From NCBI GenBank assembly GCA_910588225.1, contig CAJUQT010000001.1:9634-73633 (forward strand): a DNA stretch of 64,000 bases, read 5' to 3'. Made by a program: the position numbers and the translations under genes. Positions within the stretch are counted from its first letter, which is position 1, and every line of letters starts with the position of its first letter. This document shows, in pieces, positions 26,770 through 35,349 of the stretch. The DNA comes from an uncultured Acetatifactor sp. GTDB lineage: Bacteria > Bacillota > Clostridia > Lachnospirales > Lachnospiraceae. The notes under the pieces are model-generated. The model searched no databases. It was not told the DNA's origin and saw only the letters and a program-made list of their open reading frames with translations.

Positions 26770-26799
26770 AGTGTACCATAAGCAACCTGGATATGTCAA
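26770..26799 (-). promoter_or_regulatory. Promoter of the TPR-glgB operon
   Basis: A perfect -35 TTGACA (26794-26799) and -10 TACACT (26770-26775) are separated by 18 bases, 41 bases before the preferred TTG start. Confidence 0.7.
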
Positions 26800-26836
26800 A
26801 AATAAACGTAAGAAAAATGGCAGAATTTTGGCTTCC

Positions 26837-26861
26837 AAAAAGGACGGCACCTGGCCGTCCT
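26837..26861 (-). terminator. Intrinsic terminator after rsmA
   Basis: On the minus strand AGGACGGC and GCCGTCCT form a perfect 8-bp stem with a 5-base loop, followed by TTTTT. It lies 9 bases after the rsmA stop. Confidence 0.9.
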
Positions 26862-26869
26862 CTTTTGTC

Positions 26870-27742
26870 TCAATTCCCCTGCTGCTCTAACAGCAGTCTG
26901 CTCAGTTCTGCATATTGTGCCAGCGTCAGCGCTTCCCCCCGAATGGTGGACGTGAGACCCATCTGCTCCAGGGCCTGCTCCACTCTTTCCTTCTTCACCT
27001 CCAGGCCGGAAGCATTGCCCAAACTGTTTGCCAGCGTCTTCCTGCGCTGATTGAAGGCCGCCCGAATCAGGGCGAACATTTTCCGCTCATCCACGGCTGC
27101 CACCGGCGGCGTCGTATACCCGGTCAGGCGTACCACCGCGCTTCCCACAGCCGGCCTGGGCAGAAAGCAGTTGGGCGGCACATTCGCCACAATCTCCGGC
27201 CGCGCATAATACTGCACCGCAAGGGAAAGGGCCCCATAGTCCTTTGTGCCGGGCCCGGCCTGCATCCGTTCCGCCACCTCCTTCTGCACCATGACCGTAA
27301 TGCTTTTCAGGGGCACGCGGCTTTCGAACAGACCCATAATAATGGGTGTGGTGATATAATAGGGCAGGTTGGCTACCACCTTCACAGACCTGCCGCCACC
27401 CCATTCTTCCACATATTTTTTTACGTCCATTTTTAAGATATCCTGGTTAATCAGGGTTACATTCTCATAGGCGGCCAGCGTCTCTTCCAGAATGGGAATC
27501 AGATCCCTGTCAATTTCCACTGCCGCAACCTTTCCCGCCTGTTCTGCCAGGTATTGAGTCATGGTGCCTATGCCGGGACCGATTTCCAGCACGCAGTCTT
27601 CTTCCGTAATATCCGCGGCCCTGATGATTTTGTCCAGTACATTGGTATCAATGAGAAAATTCTGTCCGTATTTTTTTCGGGTCGTGAACCGGTGCTTCTG
27701 CAGCACCTCAATTGTATTGCGGGGGATTCCCAGATCTGCCAT
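26870..27742 (-). CDS. rsmA: 16S rRNA dimethyladenosine transferase RsmA (KsgA)
   Basis: 290 residues from ATG 27742, which has AGGAG seven bases upstream; the open frame reaches 27886, but that extension is not supported. Family marks: RKKYGQNFL near the start, SAM-binding motif I EIGPGIGTMT, AAVEIDRDLI, and motif IV NLPYYITTPI, then a C-terminal helical domain (FNQRRKTLANSL). It dimethylates two adjacent adenosines in the 3' end of 16S rRNA during small-subunit assembly. Loss gives kasugamycin resistance in other bacteria. It is last in a run that includes the O-acylation genes and the HAD phosphatase, with a 170-base gap before it. A strong terminator follows. Confidence 0.97.
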   Translation of the reverse strand: MADLGIPRNTIEVLQKHRFTTRKKYGQNFLIDTNVLDKIIRAADITEEDCVLEIGPGIGTMTQYLAEQAGKVAAVEIDRDLIPILEETLAAYENVTLINQDILKMDVKKYVEEWGGGRSVKVVANLPYYITTPIIMGLFESRVPLKSITVMVQKEVAERMQAGPGTKDYGALSLAVQYYARPEIVANVPPNCFLPRPAVGSAVVRLTGYTTPPVAAVDERKMFALIRAAFNQRRKTLANSLGNASGLEVKKERVEQALEQMGLTSTIRGEALTLAQYAELSRLLLEQQGN

Positions 27743-27912
27743 TTTTCTGCTCCTATATGTATGCTGTTTGCTGTATTGCGGGTTTGTGTGCCTCTTCACA
27801 GTCCCCCCGGCAATTCCTCTTATTATCTTTCTTTTTATCTTACTTTCCATGGGAGATGGTGCGGCCGGGATGCAATGTACCGGCATGCATGGAGGTACTG
27901 TACTCTTCTGCC

Positions 27913-28590
27913 TCAGACTATACAGCTCCGGCCGGCATCAAGGTCAGCCTCTGCCAGATAGCGCCGAACCTCCTCCAGATTCCCGAAAATCGCCCTGCTC
28001 AGCCGCCTCATTTCCTCGTCCGGTGCTATCATGTCCGGCACCATAATAGGATGCATTCCCGCCCTGTAAGCCGCCCGGATTCCGTTGGGGGAGTCCTCGA
28101 TGGCATAGGCTTCTTCCGGCCTGACCCCCAGTTCTCTGCAGGCCAGCAGATAAATATCGGGCTGCGGCTTCGAATGCTCCACCATGTCTCCCCCGACCAC
28201 TGTGGAAAAGTACTCCTCAAATCCGGCCTGCCTCAGATGACTCAACACAGAAGAACGCTTTGTGGAGGAAGCCAGTCCAACCGGATATCCGGTGGTTGCC
28301 AGCCACTCCAGAATCTGGCGGACCCCCGGCTTTATGGGCAGGCCCCTCTCCCGGATATATTCCTGAAACCAGTCCGAAGTCTCCTGCCGGAAGCCCGGAT
28401 AGTCAAAATCTTCTCCGTAAGCATCCAGCACAATCCGTTTACTGTCATTGGCATTCAGCCCAATACACAGAGGAAAAATTTCTTCCATTCGGGGCAGTCC
28501 CCATTTTTCCGCTATGGCCACCCAGGCCTTCATACATACCAGTTCCGTGTCAAACAACACGCCGTCCATATCGAATACAACCGCTTTCAT
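27913..28590 (-). CDS. HAD-superfamily hydrolase, beta-phosphoglucomutase-like
   Basis: 225 residues. HAD motifs in order: FDMDGVLFDTE (nucleophile and acid Asp, residues 6-16), ASSTKRS (motif II), SKPQPDIYLLA (motif III Lys), IEDSPNGIRAA (motif IV). The helical cap between motifs I and II is of the C1 type found in beta-phosphoglucomutase and sugar-phosphate phosphatases. The substrate cannot be read from sequence. GGAG precedes ATG 28590; the gene starts 14 bases after the DHHW gene stop, so it probably belongs to the same transcript. Confidence 0.9.
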   Translation of the reverse strand: MKAVVFDMDGVLFDTELVCMKAWVAIAEKWGLPRMEEIFPLCIGLNANDSKRIVLDAYGEDFDYPGFRQETSDWFQEYIRERGLPIKPGVRQILEWLATTGYPVGLASSTKRSSVLSHLRQAGFEEYFSTVVGGDMVEHSKPQPDIYLLACRELGVRPEEAYAIEDSPNGIRAAYRAGMHPIMVPDMIAPDEEMRRLSRAIFGNLEEVRRYLAEADLDAGRSCIV

Positions 28591-28604
28591 CTCTCACTCC
28601 ACTC

Positions 28605-29726
28605 TCACTCCAGATAAGTAAAATTATCCAGGAAATGAATGCAGTTATAAAGCACCAGCACATCCATTCCCTCCTCCGGCTCGCAGCTTTTCATAAACTG
28701 AAAAAGTCTGCCGTTAAAATACCTCAAATCCATCACATATATTTTCTCATAGTCCGGAATCAATAACGGAATAAAACAGTTTGCATAAGAATCCTTGATG
28801 ACAAACAAAGTTTTTCCATTATGATAATCTGTCTCTATCTCAACGATTCCATGATTATCATCCAGGAAGAATCCATATTTATTCTTCGTCTCCAGGTAGG
28901 ACTCCTCATAACAGGACTCCCTGACTGTCTTCAAATCATAAGTCACCTTCAGCGGACGACTCACCGTTTCCGGGAAATACCGGATGGCATCCGGCCGCAG
29001 ATTCAGATTGACTTTCGAATGCAGGGTCCCCAGAAATTCTTCCGTTATGGTCTCCATGGCCGCCGAATCATACTTTCCTTCGCTTCCGCCCCGTGCCTGC
29101 GCCCATGCCTGATAGCCGTAAAAAGCCCCCAGCGTGGTCCAGTGGTGATCTGTGCGATAATAGATTTCTTCCTCCGCATGCTGCCGCAGAATCGTATATA
29201 CATCCACATAATGTTCGGCTCCAACCTGCTGCTCCACCCGTTCCAGAAAGCTGACCTGGTCATAGCAGGGTGCATTCACAGGCAATTTGTCCGTAAGGAT
29301 ATTGTCCGCCGTGGGAACCAGCATCACATCCGCGTCCCAGGTCTGTACCAGATTTTCCAGCAGAGATATCTTCTTGATCTCCTGAACCAGAGAATAGGTT
29401 TCCGGCAGGTGCCTCTCTATCAGATAATTGTCCTTCCCCAGATAGACGCCGTTGATTTCCTGTCTGCCCAACGTAATGTCCGTGCATGTCTTAATCGTAA
29501 TCCACTTCTCTCTGCCAACGAACTGATCTGTCAGATACTTTTCGTAATCCTCTGTATACTTTCCCTGAAAGAGAGCCTCCCAGGTAAACTTCGGCCTGGA
29601 GGCAAGCAGCTTATTCTCCGTCTCCGAGAAAAGTCTGTCCCCCTGAATCAGATCCGCCGCCGTGAATATCAGAATGACAGATGAGAGAAACACTATGGTA
29701 AGTATGGCGCTTTTCCTTTCATTCAT
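28605..29726 (-). CDS. DHHW family protein (AlgX/DltD-like, O-acylation)
   Basis: About 373 residues. It starts with an uncleaved signal-anchor (MNERKSAILTIVFLSSVIL) and continues outside the membrane. The family motif YYRTDHHWT is near residue 192, with a following VIKDSYANCF segment that fits the Ser/His arrangement of SGNH-like acyltransferases. Proteins of this type complete transfer of acyl groups to extracellular polysaccharide after an MBOAT partner. ATG 29726 is chosen over the longer frame to 29861, whose extra N-terminus is Arg-rich and would precede the membrane segment unnaturally. It is downstream of the MBOAT and DUF4358 genes, a conserved trio in Clostridia. Confidence 0.85.
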   Translation of the reverse strand: MNERKSAILTIVFLSSVILIFTAADLIQGDRLFSETENKLLASRPKFTWEALFQGKYTEDYEKYLTDQFVGREKWITIKTCTDITLGRQEINGVYLGKDNYLIERHLPETYSLVQEIKKISLLENLVQTWDADVMLVPTADNILTDKLPVNAPCYDQVSFLERVEQQVGAEHYVDVYTILRQHAEEEIYYRTDHHWTTLGAFYGYQAWAQARGGSEGKYDSAAMETITEEFLGTLHSKVNLNLRPDAIRYFPETVSRPLKVTYDLKTVRESCYEESYLETKNKYGFFLDDNHGIVEIETDYHNGKTLFVIKDSYANCFIPLLIPDYEKIYVMDLRYFNGRLFQFMKSCEPEEGMDVLVLYNCIHFLDNFTYLE

Positions 29727-29863
29727 AGCTGAACCTGTCTTCCTCCTTTCACCGGCTTTCCCTGCCAGTCCCTGAATCCTCCTGAACCTTCCTGAGCGCT
29801 CTGGCAATTTAACAATCCTGCTGCCGTCATTTCCATCCCGGCAGCGTCGTTTTTGTCCCAATC

Positions 29864-31276
29864 TTAAAAACGAAAATATAAGAACGGGTTATATGTGGCC
29901 TCCACGATTCCGGCTATGGCCAGAAGCAGCAGCGCCGCGGGAATAGCCTTTTCTCCCAGACTGTATACCGCAATGCCAAGCCCTGTCCGGGCTTTCCTGA
30001 GTCTCGCGGCCAGCCTCCCGAAGAGAGGAAGAGAAGCCAGTACGGCAATCACAAACAGCACGAGATATTCTCTGCCCAGATAAAGTCCCTCTCTGTCAAT
30101 GACTGCGCCCGCCATACCGAACATTGCTCTGAAATAATTCACAATCCCCGCAGGCGTATCCAGCGCGAAAAGCACCCATCCTGCCAGCACCACAAAGGCT
30201 GTATAGAAAATGCCCACCCCTTTCGGCAGCCAGGACAGCATCCTCCCCAGAAATGCTTTCTCCAGCACCAGGGCAGCTGCAAACCACAGTCCCCAGAGCA
30301 GAAAGTTCCATCCGGCGCCATGCCAGATGCCGGTGAGCAGCCATACTGCAAATATGTTCAGCAGCTGCCTGGGCAGTCCCTTCCGATTGCCGCCCAGAGG
30401 AATATACACATACTCCCGGAACCAGCTTCCCAGCGAAATATGCCACCTGCGCCAGAATTCCGTGACAGACCCGGAGATATAGGGATAGTTGAAATTCTCC
30501 GGAAAGGAAAAACCCAGCATCTTCCCCATACCGATGGCCATATCCGAATACCCGGAGAAGTCAAAATAAATCTGAAAGGCAAAGGCAAATATGCCCAGCC
30601 AGGCGGTCAGCACACTGATTTCCCGGAAATCCATTCCCGAAATCAGAGCCCACAATTCCCCGATATTATTGGCAATCAGCACCTTTTTCGCCAGTCCCAC
30701 GCAGAATCGCTTCATTCCCTCGCTGATTTCCGTCAGCGCAGCTCTGCGGTGATGCAGTCTGCCCTCCACATCCCGGTATTTCACAATGGGTCCCGCAATC
30801 AGCTGCGGGAACATGGTCACATATACTCCAAAATCCAGCAGATTTTTCTGTACCTTTGTCTCGCCCCGATACACATCGATGGTATAGGACATGGTCTGGA
30901 AGGTGTAAAAGGAAATCCCGATGGGCAGGGGCAGATTCGGCGCCGGAAGAGAAAGCCCCACAAACAGATTGACCGTCTGTATCAGAAAATCCGCATATTT
31001 AAAGAAACAAAGTACAGACAGATTAATCACCACCGAGGACACAAGGATATATCCTGCCGCCTTTTTCCCCCGAAATCGTTCCAGCAGACGTCCATGGGTG
31101 TAATCCACAATAGTGGAAAACAGCATCAGCAGCACATACACCGGCTCTCCCCATGCATAAAAAAACAGGCTCCCCAAAAAGAGGATGAAATTCTTCATCC
31201 TCCCGGGAACCAGATAATACGCCATAAAAAACAGCGGCAGAAACCGAAAGAGAAACACTGTGCTGCTGAAAACCAT
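29864..31276 (-). CDS. MBOAT-family O-acyltransferase (AlgI-like)
   Basis: 470 residues with about ten membrane segments. MBOAT marks: FFYAWGEPVYVLLML near the N-terminus, EFWRRWHISLGSWFREYVYIPLGG in the middle, and the catalytic His region LLTGIWHGAGWNFLLWG. It moves acyl (usually acetyl) groups across the membrane to modify an exopolysaccharide or wall polymer. It starts six bases after the stop of the DUF4358 lipoprotein gene, and the DHHW gene follows. The modified polymer is not identified; no glycosyltransferases are nearby. Confidence 0.95.
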   Translation of the reverse strand: MVFSSTVFLFRFLPLFFMAYYLVPGRMKNFILFLGSLFFYAWGEPVYVLLMLFSTIVDYTHGRLLERFRGKKAAGYILVSSVVINLSVLCFFKYADFLIQTVNLFVGLSLPAPNLPLPIGISFYTFQTMSYTIDVYRGETKVQKNLLDFGVYVTMFPQLIAGPIVKYRDVEGRLHHRRAALTEISEGMKRFCVGLAKKVLIANNIGELWALISGMDFREISVLTAWLGIFAFAFQIYFDFSGYSDMAIGMGKMLGFSFPENFNYPYISGSVTEFWRRWHISLGSWFREYVYIPLGGNRKGLPRQLLNIFAVWLLTGIWHGAGWNFLLWGLWFAAALVLEKAFLGRMLSWLPKGVGIFYTAFVVLAGWVLFALDTPAGIVNYFRAMFGMAGAVIDREGLYLGREYLVLFVIAVLASLPLFGRLAARLRKARTGLGIAVYSLGEKAIPAALLLLAIAGIVEATYNPFLYFRF

Positions 31277-31282
31277 TCTTAT

Positions 31283-31957
31283 TTATTCTCCCAGCTTATT
31301 CTGAATTGCCTCCACGGCCTTCTGATTTGCTTCCTGGCACAGTCTGATAACTTCTTCCTCACTTTCCGAGTCAATGGCATACCCGCCCAGCTGCACAAAA
31401 ATCACATACTGGCCGCTCTTCTCCACTTGAGACGCCTGAATCTTCCCAAGGTTCTGCGGGTACTGCATAGTGTCGCTCACATTAGCTTCACGATATGCGT
31501 TCAGCGCCGCCTCCACTTCGTCCACTTTATCTTCCTTTGCCCTGACAATGACCAGCTCGTCCACATTGTTGCTGATCATGGGTCTCTCCGCCAGATAATC
31601 TTCATACATATCTGCCTTCAGCCCATAGTATGTCTCGGCCATTTCCGCATCCATTGCCATGTCCGGCCAGTAGCCGTCCTGTCCCACAGCTTCAATCACT
31701 GCCGCTTTCAGGCCTTCCATCTCTTCGCTCCAGCCCTGAGCGGCGTCGCTTCCGCCTTCTTCCGGAACACTCTCAGCGCCTGATTCATCCGCTGCCGGCG
31801 AACTGCTCTCCTCGCTGCTCTCCTCTGTGTTGCTGCTCTCCTCAGTGCTGCTCTCGGCGCTGCCTGACCCGCCGCTGCTTTCGTCCTTGTCCTTGCCACA
31901 GCCCGCAAGCGTCAGTGCCAGTGCGCCCATGCATAACAAAAGTGTGATTTTTTTCAT
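31283..31957 (-). CDS. DUF4358-type lipoprotein
   Basis: 224 residues. A lipoprotein signal peptide (KKITLLLCMGALALTLAGC) places the lipidated Cys at residue 20. A Ser/Glu-rich linker follows to about residue 75, then a DUF4358-like domain of about 130 residues (DMYEDYLAERPMISNNVDEL, and the QVEKSGQYVIFVQLGG segment). AGGAGGAATT precedes ATG. It is first in the O-acylation operon with MBOAT and DHHW. The role is probably accessory at the outer face of the membrane; no catalytic motif is visible. Confidence 0.85.
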   Translation of the reverse strand: MKKITLLLCMGALALTLAGCGKDKDESSGGSGSAESSTEESSNTEESSEESSSPAADESGAESVPEEGGSDAAQGWSEEMEGLKAAVIEAVGQDGYWPDMAMDAEMAETYYGLKADMYEDYLAERPMISNNVDELVIVRAKEDKVDEVEAALNAYREANVSDTMQYPQNLGKIQASQVEKSGQYVIFVQLGGYAIDSESEEEVIRLCQEANQKAVEAIQNKLGE

Positions 31958-32031
31958 AATTCCTCCTACTACAATTAATCTACGGATTTCCCTGAAACAC
32001 AGTTTGCGCTGTTTCCAAAAATCCTATACCT

Positions 32032-32059
32032 ATTCTACCATGATTTTTCCAGAATACAA
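32032..32059 (-). promoter_or_regulatory. Probable promoter of the O-acylation operon
   Basis: Minus strand TTGTAT (32054-32059), 16 bases, TAGAAT (32032-32037), about 75 bases before the DUF4358 start. A small inverted repeat (GAAACA/TGTTTC) lies between the -10 and the gene. Confidence 0.45.
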
Positions 32060-32107
32060 TAAACACTTTCTTAAATTAAGTTTATGAACAGGTGAAAGGA
32101 AAAGCCT

Positions 32108-32932
32108 TTATGGAACCGGCACCAGCTTCCCGTGGAGAACGTACCGTGCATCCTGAAAAGAATAGGCGCAGGTGGACAGCACCACATATTTGTCGTTTCT
32201 GCCCAAGCTTGCCTCTCCATGGACATCCTGTCCGACTATTTGAAAATCCGCCTGGAAATCAGATTTCTCCACACACTGCTTCAGGTACTCCTCCAGTTCA
32301 TCGCAGGGGGCCGTGAAAACGGCGTAGGTATCCGATGCGGCCTGGGTGGTGTACCCTGCAAAAAGCAGAATCTGATAGTCCTGCTCTGGGGTCAGCAGCC
32401 ACATGACAGGATGTTCCTCATAATAGGCCTGCTCCGCCCATTTATTCAGGGAAGCAAACATGGAACCGTTTTTCATATGATGCCCATATATAATAGTATT
32501 CGAATCTGTAAAATCCGGCTGATTGACCGCATCCACAAAAATGGAACCGGCACTGTGTGTCTGTCGGTTCATGTTGCGGTGCAGATAGTAATCATTGTCC
32601 TCCCCATGAAGCACCGGGTAATTGATAACGGTGCCTTCGCAGTAAATCCAGCCCGCCACATCGCCGTTAACCTCCCGAAGCCCGGGGAAATCCACTTCCA
32701 GCGGCACCCCGTCCACACGGTATGAAGCCGCTGCATTTTCCGAATCCTCCGCTTCGGTCCCGTTGTGCGGCCCGGAAGCATCCCCCGCAAGGCGGGTGTA
32801 TTCTTCCGCAGCCTGCTCATAGACCCTGTCTTCCTGCTCATATTTCTGATAGGTAAAAAATATGACGCCGCCGGCCGTACAGAAAACGACCAGCAACAGC
32901 GCCATGAGGATATGTCTTATTTTTTTGCTCAT
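32108..32932 (-). CDS. Class B sortase
   Basis: 274 residues from ATG 32932; the frame reaches 33061, but the extension would precede the membrane anchor. An N-terminal membrane helix (ILMALLLVVFCTAGGVIFF) anchors an extracellular catalytic domain. Catalytic residues: His in IIYGHHMKNG (about 151), Cys in VVLSTCAYSF (about 255), Arg in FQDARYVLHG (about 263). The class B call rests on these contexts and overall layout. It is last in the surface-fibre operon, 10 bases after SipW. Likely substrates are the C-terminally anchored proteins upstream, for example the one with an LVRTG signal. Confidence 0.9.
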   Translation of the reverse strand: MSKKIRHILMALLLVVFCTAGGVIFFTYQKYEQEDRVYEQAAEEYTRLAGDASGPHNGTEAEDSENAAASYRVDGVPLEVDFPGLREVNGDVAGWIYCEGTVINYPVLHGEDNDYYLHRNMNRQTHSAGSIFVDAVNQPDFTDSNTIIYGHHMKNGSMFASLNKWAEQAYYEEHPVMWLLTPEQDYQILLFAGYTTQAASDTYAVFTAPCDELEEYLKQCVEKSDFQADFQIVGQDVHGEASLGRNDKYVVLSTCAYSFQDARYVLHGKLVPVP

Positions 32933-32942
32933 ATTCTTACTT

Positions 32943-33473
32943 TCACTCCGCCCTCTCTTTAGCTTCGTTTTGACTTTCCCGAGCCCTGTCCCGCAGTCTG
33001 GCTGCCAGCATATTGAACATGACACCGCATGCGGCATAGCAGACCACATAGATTTTTCCAACGCCGCTGGTGTATATCACCAGCAGCTGCCCGATAAAAG
33101 GAATATGGTATTTCACACGTCCCACCAGGCTGGCATAGGAAATGGTATTGAGATCCTCCTGTTGGTTAGCATCCCCTTTGGTGACGAATTCCCCCTCCAC
33201 CAGGCGATTCTGCACCACACGGTGGGTGACTGCGGACCCTCCGCTGTAGAAGACAATAATCTCACCTTCCCGGACTTCCGCAGGCTGCGCCGGTTCCACA
33301 TAGACCAGGCTCCCCACCGGAATCTCCGGCTCCATACTGCCGCTGATGATATTGTAAGCCTGATATCCCATAAGCCGGGGGATTGTGACAGGAATGAAAG
33401 TGGCTATTACGGACAGCAGAATCAGGATTCCCAATATGTTGCAGAGAGCCGCTGCGATTTTTCTTCCCCTCAT
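32943..33473 (-). CDS. sipW: Signal peptidase I, SipW type
   Basis: 176 residues with membrane segments at both ends. The catalytic Ser is in NIISGSMEPEIPVGS (residue 46) and the partner is His in AVTHRVV (residue 84), not Lys; that Ser-His pair is the hallmark of the ER/SipW-type signal peptidase. In Bacillus, SipW matures the biofilm fibre protein TasA. Here two upstream genes encode proteins with TasA-like N-termini, which fits. The start overlaps the stop of the MucBP-like gene by four bases, and the class B sortase follows. Confidence 0.93.
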   Translation of the reverse strand: MRGRKIAAALCNILGILILLSVIATFIPVTIPRLMGYQAYNIISGSMEPEIPVGSLVYVEPAQPAEVREGEIIVFYSGGSAVTHRVVQNRLVEGEFVTKGDANQQEDLNTISYASLVGRVKYHIPFIGQLLVIYTSGVGKIYVVCYAACGVMFNMLAARLRDRARESQNEAKERAE

Positions 33474-34561
33474 GTCTTTCCTCCGATGTCAGGTACATCC
33501 CCCTTTTCCTTCCTGCGGGACTTTACAAGCCACCAGATGCCTCCTCCCAGGGTAAGAAGGAAGATGCAAAGCAACACAATCTTCACAGGCAGAGGAATGT
33601 TCACCAGGAACGCATTGCCGCTGAGCATGCCGATCAGCTTGTTCTCTTCCCCGTCAAACTCGGCCAATGGCACATCTCCATCATCCAAGTCTATGGTCTC
33701 CTGAGGCGGCGCCTGGGGAACAGGTTCGTCGGGAATCTCTGTCTGGTCCGCTCCGCCGCCCTCCAAAGCCCCGCCCTCTTCTCCGGGCAATACGGTGACA
33801 GTCCCTTCCTGCTGTTCCCCGGCAGGACCGGACGCTCCGGTATCACCGGGAACCGTAATCACATTGGTACCCGGTTCCTGCACACGGCTGTATACAAAAG
33901 TAAACACATTATCCGCCCCATTGGCTGACAGCGTTTTGGTCAAATTGTAGGCCTGGGGCTGATATCCTTCAAAATACTGATAAGAAATCACTGGTTTGTC
34001 GCCCACAGTTCCATAGTACCTGTCGCTTTCACGCAGAGGATTTCCTGCTTCGTCCACATAATGAATGGTATATTCCACCGCATCCTTCATCAGCCCGTAA
34101 GCAATCACATAGTCTCTGTCGCACTCTACCGTCTCGGAACCGATTCTCTCACTGTTGTCCTTACCGCTTTCCCGGGAACCGATAATATTGTATTTGCTTT
34201 CCGTCCTGAATCGAATCGTTGTGGTTTGTGCCGGATCATTGGTTTCTCCCCGCCGGACAGTCAGAACAAAATAATTATACTGATCTTCTGCCGGTGTATC
34301 CCCTCCGGAAATGCTGTCCCCCTTTTGCAGCAATGTGTAACTGACACTGACACGTTCCCCATATCCCAGACCGCTTAGCACAAATGTCCTGCCGTCCTCC
34401 GTAATATAGCCGTTCCCGCCGATGCATTCCGTCATGATACCCTGTTGTCCGGCATAAATGCGGATAGTATAAGTATTCTCTGCCGCTTTCACAGGAAAGC
34501 ATATGGTGTGAAGCAGCAGGACTGAGAGCAGCATGCCCAGCAATGCTTTCATCTTTCTCAT
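33470..34561 (-). CDS. Surface protein with MucBP-like domain and C-terminal anchor
   Basis: 363 residues. Signal peptide (ALLGMLLSVLLLHTICFPVKA), a first beta-rich domain to about 165, then a MucBP-like unit (YTIHYVDEAGNPLRESDRY to FTFVYSRVQ, about 170-230), a Pro/Glu/Gly-rich stalk with PGEEGG and PQAPPQET, and a C-terminal membrane helix followed by KSRRKEK. The position before the helix has no clear LPxTG. It is probably a cell-wall or membrane-anchored minor component of the fibre locus. It overlaps SipW by four bases and starts two bases after the previous gene. Confidence 0.75.
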   Translation of the reverse strand: MRKMKALLGMLLSVLLLHTICFPVKAAENTYTIRIYAGQQGIMTECIGGNGYITEDGRTFVLSGLGYGERVSVSYTLLQKGDSISGGDTPAEDQYNYFVLTVRRGETNDPAQTTTIRFRTESKYNIIGSRESGKDNSERIGSETVECDRDYVIAYGLMKDAVEYTIHYVDEAGNPLRESDRYYGTVGDKPVISYQYFEGYQPQAYNLTKTLSANGADNVFTFVYSRVQEPGTNVITVPGDTGASGPAGEQQEGTVTVLPGEEGGALEGGGADQTEIPDEPVPQAPPQETIDLDDGDVPLAEFDGEENKLIGMLSGNAFLVNIPLPVKIVLLCIFLLTLGGGIWWLVKSRRKEKGDVPDIGGKT

Positions 34562-34562
34562 G

Positions 34563-35336
34563 TCATGCGGCCTCCTTTTTCTCTTTTCTGTTCTGTTTCA
34601 CCCCATAGACAGCCAATAGTAAAAACAGCAGACCGCTGACCCCCATGGCAATCACATAGGGTATCAGGTCGGTATCATCCCCTGTACGGACCAGTCCGGT
34701 TCTCCCCGGGCCGCCGGGTTCCGGCGTTGCAGGGGGGCCTTCCTCTATCACTGTGACAGGCTCCGGCCGGACTTCCACCGCAAACTGCATTCTCAGATCT
34801 GCCAGCGTATCCTGATAGGCATTGCCCTGTGTCTCACCGTCCAGCGCCACCCGCAAAGTAATGGCGCCGCCCTGACCGGGATTTAAGGTATCCAGATAGA
34901 CATAGTCTTCTTTCAATGCATCCGTGGCGTCCCTCAGACCTTCAGAGCCGTCGCCGCCCACAGTGTCGCTGTCAAAAAGCACCACGGACCGGTTGGCTCC
35001 TGTATAAGCCAGATAATAGGTGTAGGCTCCGCCCCCTGTAGTGGAATTTACACTAGTGTCCTCCAGGGATCTCACCACCTCATTGGTCAGATACCAGTCC
35101 GTCATTTTGCCGTTCTGATTCCCCAGCTCCAGCGTAAACGTAATATTGTCGCCGGGCTGCATCCCGGATATGGCTTCATCTATACTTTTCTGACCGAAAT
35201 TACTGTCCATCCTGCTGTCAGCCGTAAATGTGACCTTCCACCCCGCCTGCCCCAGCAGATCGTCTGCCCGGGCTTCTGCTCCCGTGAAGAGAAACAGGCC
35301 AAAGGCCAGAAGCAGACCCATACACTTTTTCTTCAT
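34563..35336 (-). CDS. Pilin-like surface protein with LVRTG sorting signal
   Basis: 257 residues: signal peptide (LLLAFGLFLFTGAEARA), one beta-rich domain of about 150 residues (KVTFTADSRM to MQFAVEVRP), a Pro/Gly linker, then LVRTGDDTD at about residue 215, a hydrophobic helix and a KQNRKEKKEAA tail. The LVRTG-helix-charge arrangement is a non-canonical sortase sorting signal. It could be a substrate of the class B sortase in the same operon. AGGAGGCG precedes ATG 35336. No family name was recognised. Confidence 0.7.
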   Translation of the reverse strand: MKKKCMGLLLAFGLFLFTGAEARADDLLGQAGWKVTFTADSRMDSNFGQKSIDEAISGMQPGDNITFTLELGNQNGKMTDWYLTNEVVRSLEDTSVNSTTGGGAYTYYLAYTGANRSVVLFDSDTVGGDGSEGLRDATDALKEDYVYLDTLNPGQGGAITLRVALDGETQGNAYQDTLADLRMQFAVEVRPEPVTVIEEGPPATPEPGGPGRTGLVRTGDDTDLIPYVIAMGVSGLLFLLLAVYGVKQNRKEKKEAA

Positions 35337-35349
35337 ATTCGTCGCCTCC

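Noticed and set aside
25299..26771. 490-residue plus-strand frame opposite the TPR/acidic protein
   Set aside because: The Leu/Phe/Arg-rich translation is the complement of Glu/Asp codons; the minus-strand gene has a promoter, a ribosome site and recognisable TPRs.
30320..31783. 487-residue plus-strand frame opposite MBOAT and DUF4358 genes
   Set aside because: Both minus-strand genes have clear family motifs; this frame spans two unrelated genes and their junction, so it is chance.
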